From Paracoccaceae bacterium (GTDB lineage Bacteria > Pseudomonadota > Alphaproteobacteria > Rhodobacterales > Rhodobacteraceae): 14,348 nt of DNA. Below the pieces are notes generated by a model. It saw nothing but the letters and a program-made list of their open reading frames with translations, was not told the DNA's origin and searched no databases. Location: contig JALXER010000274.1 of NCBI GenBank assembly GCA_027069385.1, positions 1 to 14,348 on the forward strand. Direction: 5' to 3'. The position numbers and the translations under genes are program-made. Below, piece after piece: positions 12,784 through 14,348 of this stretch (positions within the stretch are counted from its first letter, which is position 1; each line of letters begins with the position of its first letter).

Positions 12784-13615
12784 ACACCACCCGACGCGCA
12801 TCGGGATCAATGCCAAAGGCGCGTTGACCCCAATTTGTCGGTTCGCCCTGCGCGGCCATGGTTGCTTCGGCCAGAATAAACGCCTTGGTCAGGATAACGC
12901 CGGAGATCAGGGTGATAAAGATTAGCATCAAATTCATCCCGATCAGCATCATGACGCCGTTCCACAAGTTGCCAATCACCGAAAATATCAGTGCTGTTAG
13001 CCACTGGGTGCTACCCTCGGCGCCCATTTGGCTGAAATAGAACCAGAATCCCCCGCCAATCGCCGCAATAACCAGCGTTGGCAGCACCAGCAGCCGGATA
13101 AGGCTGTACCAAAAGGTGATGCGCCCGCGAGTGACCATCATCATCCCGTCGCCCCCGAGCGCGGTCGCAACCAGCGAGGTACCGAATAACGCCATAAAAA
13201 GGTTGTAAACCAGCATCGAAATCCCGAAAACAATCAACAGATCAACCCCCGCATCCTGCATTGGCACCGCGCCGCTAAACAGGGTAATCGTACCGGCAAA
13301 CATGATGATCACCGGAATCGCGTTCATGCCAAGGTACTGCCAGAAATAGATTTTCAGCATGTCGGTGATCTCGAACGCCTCGTCGGTCTGCACGGCGTGG
13401 CCGGTCACGATGGTTTTATGGGTTACGATCATCGTCACGCTGGACAGGTAAAACGACACCGGTATGACCATAAACGAAAACGGCCCGAGCATCGCCTGCG
13501 CAAAAGAGGCAAACGCGCTGCCGATCGCCACAATGACAAAGGTCGGCAGGTTGCGAAGAAAGACCTCTATCGTTAGCCCATAGACCGATCGGCGGTTGAT
13601 TTTGGCATAGTCCAT
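12776..13615 (-). CDS. Multi-pass membrane protein of unknown function
   Basis: I cannot assign a family. The 279-residue protein has hydrophobic segments near residues 23-42, 44-64, 95-116, 124-150, 168-195 and 204-246 (the last long enough for two), so six or seven helices. The N-terminus is short and basic (KINRRS), and a polar region near 70-90 separates the second and third helices. A VTRGRITFWYSLIRLL segment near 161-176 precedes the fifth helix, and the tail is soluble (EPTNWGQRAFGIDPDARR). No enzyme motif or transporter signature is recognised. The SD AAGGGG (complement of 13621-13626) is 5 nt from the ATG. It lies downstream of the LysE gene with a 51-bp gap. Confidence 0.85.
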   Translation of the reverse strand: MDYAKINRRSVYGLTIEVFLRNLPTFVIVAIGSAFASFAQAMLGPFSFMVIPVSFYLSSVTMIVTHKTIVTGHAVQTDEAFEITDMLKIYFWQYLGMNAIPVIIMFAGTITLFSGAVPMQDAGVDLLIVFGISMLVYNLFMALFGTSLVATALGGDGMMMVTRGRITFWYSLIRLLVLPTLVIAAIGGGFWFYFSQMGAEGSTQWLTALIFSVIGNLWNGVMMLIGMNLMLIFITLISGVILTKAFILAEATMAAQGEPTNWGQRAFGIDPDARRVVFK

Positions 13616-13645
13616 TGAAACCCCTTACATAATTTCAAGCCGTGA

Positions 13646-13661
13646 CCCCCGAAAAAGGGGG
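13646..13661 (-). terminator. Short GC hairpin between the LysE gene and the membrane-protein gene
   Basis: CCCCC (13646-13650) and GGGGG (13657-13661) form a 5-bp stem with a 6-nt GAAAAA loop, shortly after the LysE stop on the minus strand. No T-run follows on that strand, so it is at best a weak terminator or an mRNA-end stabiliser. Confidence 0.25.
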
Positions 13662-13666
13662 CGGCA

Positions 13667-14302
13667 TTAACGTTCTTCCAGCGCCAACCGGATACCCAGC
13701 GCCACAAATATACCCCCAAGGGTGCGATCCATCCACAGCCCGATACTCGGGGAGTTGCGCAGACGGGTTGTCAGCTTTTCCCCCAGCAGAACCAGCGGCG
13801 GCTCGATAAATCCGGCCACCACGATAATCATGAAACCATGCAGAAACAACTGCGCCCAGACCGGCCCAGCTCCATCAACCACGAATTGCGGCAGGAAGGC
13901 CAGAAAAAACAGCGCAACCTTGGGGTTGAGCAGCCCGACCATCAGCCCTTGCTGGTAAATCCGCCCGAACGAGGCGCGCACCGCGCCGCCCTCGGAGACA
14001 AAAGAACCACCGTCAGAGCGCAGCGCCTTGATCCCCAGCCAGATCAGATAGGCCGCACCCGCCCATTTCACCACACTGAACGCCACCGCCGAACTGGCCA
14101 GCACCACCGACAATCCCGCCGCCGCCATCAACACATGGCCAAACGCGCCCGACCAGATGCCAAACATCGCCGCAAACCCCGCCCAACGCCCGCCCCGCAC
14201 CGTCTGGCCCAGAATAAAGGCAATATCCGGCCCCGGCGACAGGTTCAGCAGCGCGGCGGCAATCAGGAAGGTTGTCCAATGAAGCAGGGTATAGTCAAAC
14301 AT
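13667..14302 (-). CDS. LysE/RhtB family amino-acid exporter
   Basis: A 211-residue inner-membrane protein of the LysE/RhtB superfamily, exporters of amino acids or their analogues. Seen: the signature NLSPGPDIAFILGQTVRGG at about residues 20-38, followed by GFAAMFGIWSGAFGH in helix 2; WAGAAYLIWLGIKALRS near 80-96; the NPKVALFFLAFLPQF motif near 126-140; and a final helix near 190-207. About six hydrophobic segments, normal for the family. The substrate cannot be read from sequence. The ATG lies 1 nt after a TGA that closes a frame running in from the window edge, with AAGGGA 10 nt upstream, so coupling to an upstream gene is likely. Confidence 0.95.
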   Translation of the reverse strand: MFDYTLLHWTTFLIAAALLNLSPGPDIAFILGQTVRGGRWAGFAAMFGIWSGAFGHVLMAAAGLSVVLASSAVAFSVVKWAGAAYLIWLGIKALRSDGGSFVSEGGAVRASFGRIYQQGLMVGLLNPKVALFFLAFLPQFVVDGAGPVWAQLFLHGFMIIVVAGFIEPPLVLLGEKLTTRLRNSPSIGLWMDRTLGGIFVALGIRLALEER

Positions 14303-14303
14303 G

Positions 14304-14348
14304 TCAGTCGATTCCCTTATTCATGAACTCCGCCGAAACCTCGCGAAT
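14304..14348 (-). CDS. Probable 3' end of an unidentified upstream gene (partial)
   Basis: The frame is open from the window edge and ends with TGA at 14306-14304, one base before the LysE ATG. It encodes a tail IREVSAEFMNKGID. It is the only minus-strand frame here without an earlier stop, its third positions are mostly G/C like the neighbours, and the 1-nt spacing is typical of an operon. Fourteen residues are too few to name a product. Confidence 0.4.
   Translation of the reverse strand: MREVSAEFMNKGID

Noticed and set aside
11709..12827. 372-residue plus-strand open frame inside the MATE gene
   Set aside because: It is frame-shifted from a clear transporter, with Gly/Arg-rich composition and no domain.

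Overview
The window looks like a chromosomal segment of a Rhodobacterales (Roseobacter/Rhodobacter-type) alphaproteobacterium. The grounds are a moderately GC-rich sequence (about 60 % by eye), protein sequences typical of that order in SecA, ArgJ, RadC, MetAP and SfsA, a stand-alone CinA-N domain, and a block in which a parvulin-argJ-mutT cluster sits divergent from secA. I see no mobile element, tRNA, rRNA, CRISPR array or phage gene. Most of the window is housekeeping.

Layout. (1) Positions 1-130 hold a GC-rich intergenic block of nested inverted repeats downstream of mutT. (2) Positions 131-2702 (minus strand) are a compact cluster: secreted parvulin prolyl isomerase, then argJ, then mutT. 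The gaps are 2 nt and a 4-nt overlap, so translational coupling is likely. (3) Positions 2703-2934 are a divergent promoter region. It has a good -35 hexamer, a hairpin just upstream of the secA ribosome site and a possible short leader ORF. (4) Positions 2935-5637 are secA. (5) After an AT-rich 230-bp gap, 5868-8243 encode a 791-residue membrane-anchored protein that I cannot assign to a described function. It has an Ig-like N-domain, a very long Pro/Ala-rich linker and a Cys-containing beta-rich C-domain. (6) Positions 8240-10588 (minus) run sfsA, map, radC, with a CtrA-like box between map and radC. (7) Positions 10624-12783 (plus) hold a CinA-N/MoaB-like protein and a MATE transporter. (8) Positions 12776-14302 (minus) hold an unassigned six- or seven-helix membrane protein and a LysE/RhtB-type exporter. 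The window ends in what is probably the last 14 codons of another minus-strand gene.

How the genes relate. The parvulin (periplasmic folding), SecA (export motor) and the anchored 791-residue protein form a plausible export/envelope neighbourhood. This is inferred from proximity and predicted topology, not shown. MetAP also acts on new proteins. MutT and RadC belong to nucleotide or DNA maintenance, ArgJ to arginine synthesis, and the MATE and LysE proteins to efflux.

The parts most worth following up are the 791-residue protein beside secA, the CtrA-like box at radC, the leucine-zipper-like extension of ArgJ, the secA leader, and the structured intergenic element at the left end, which carries a minus-strand CCTCCTCCC motif.
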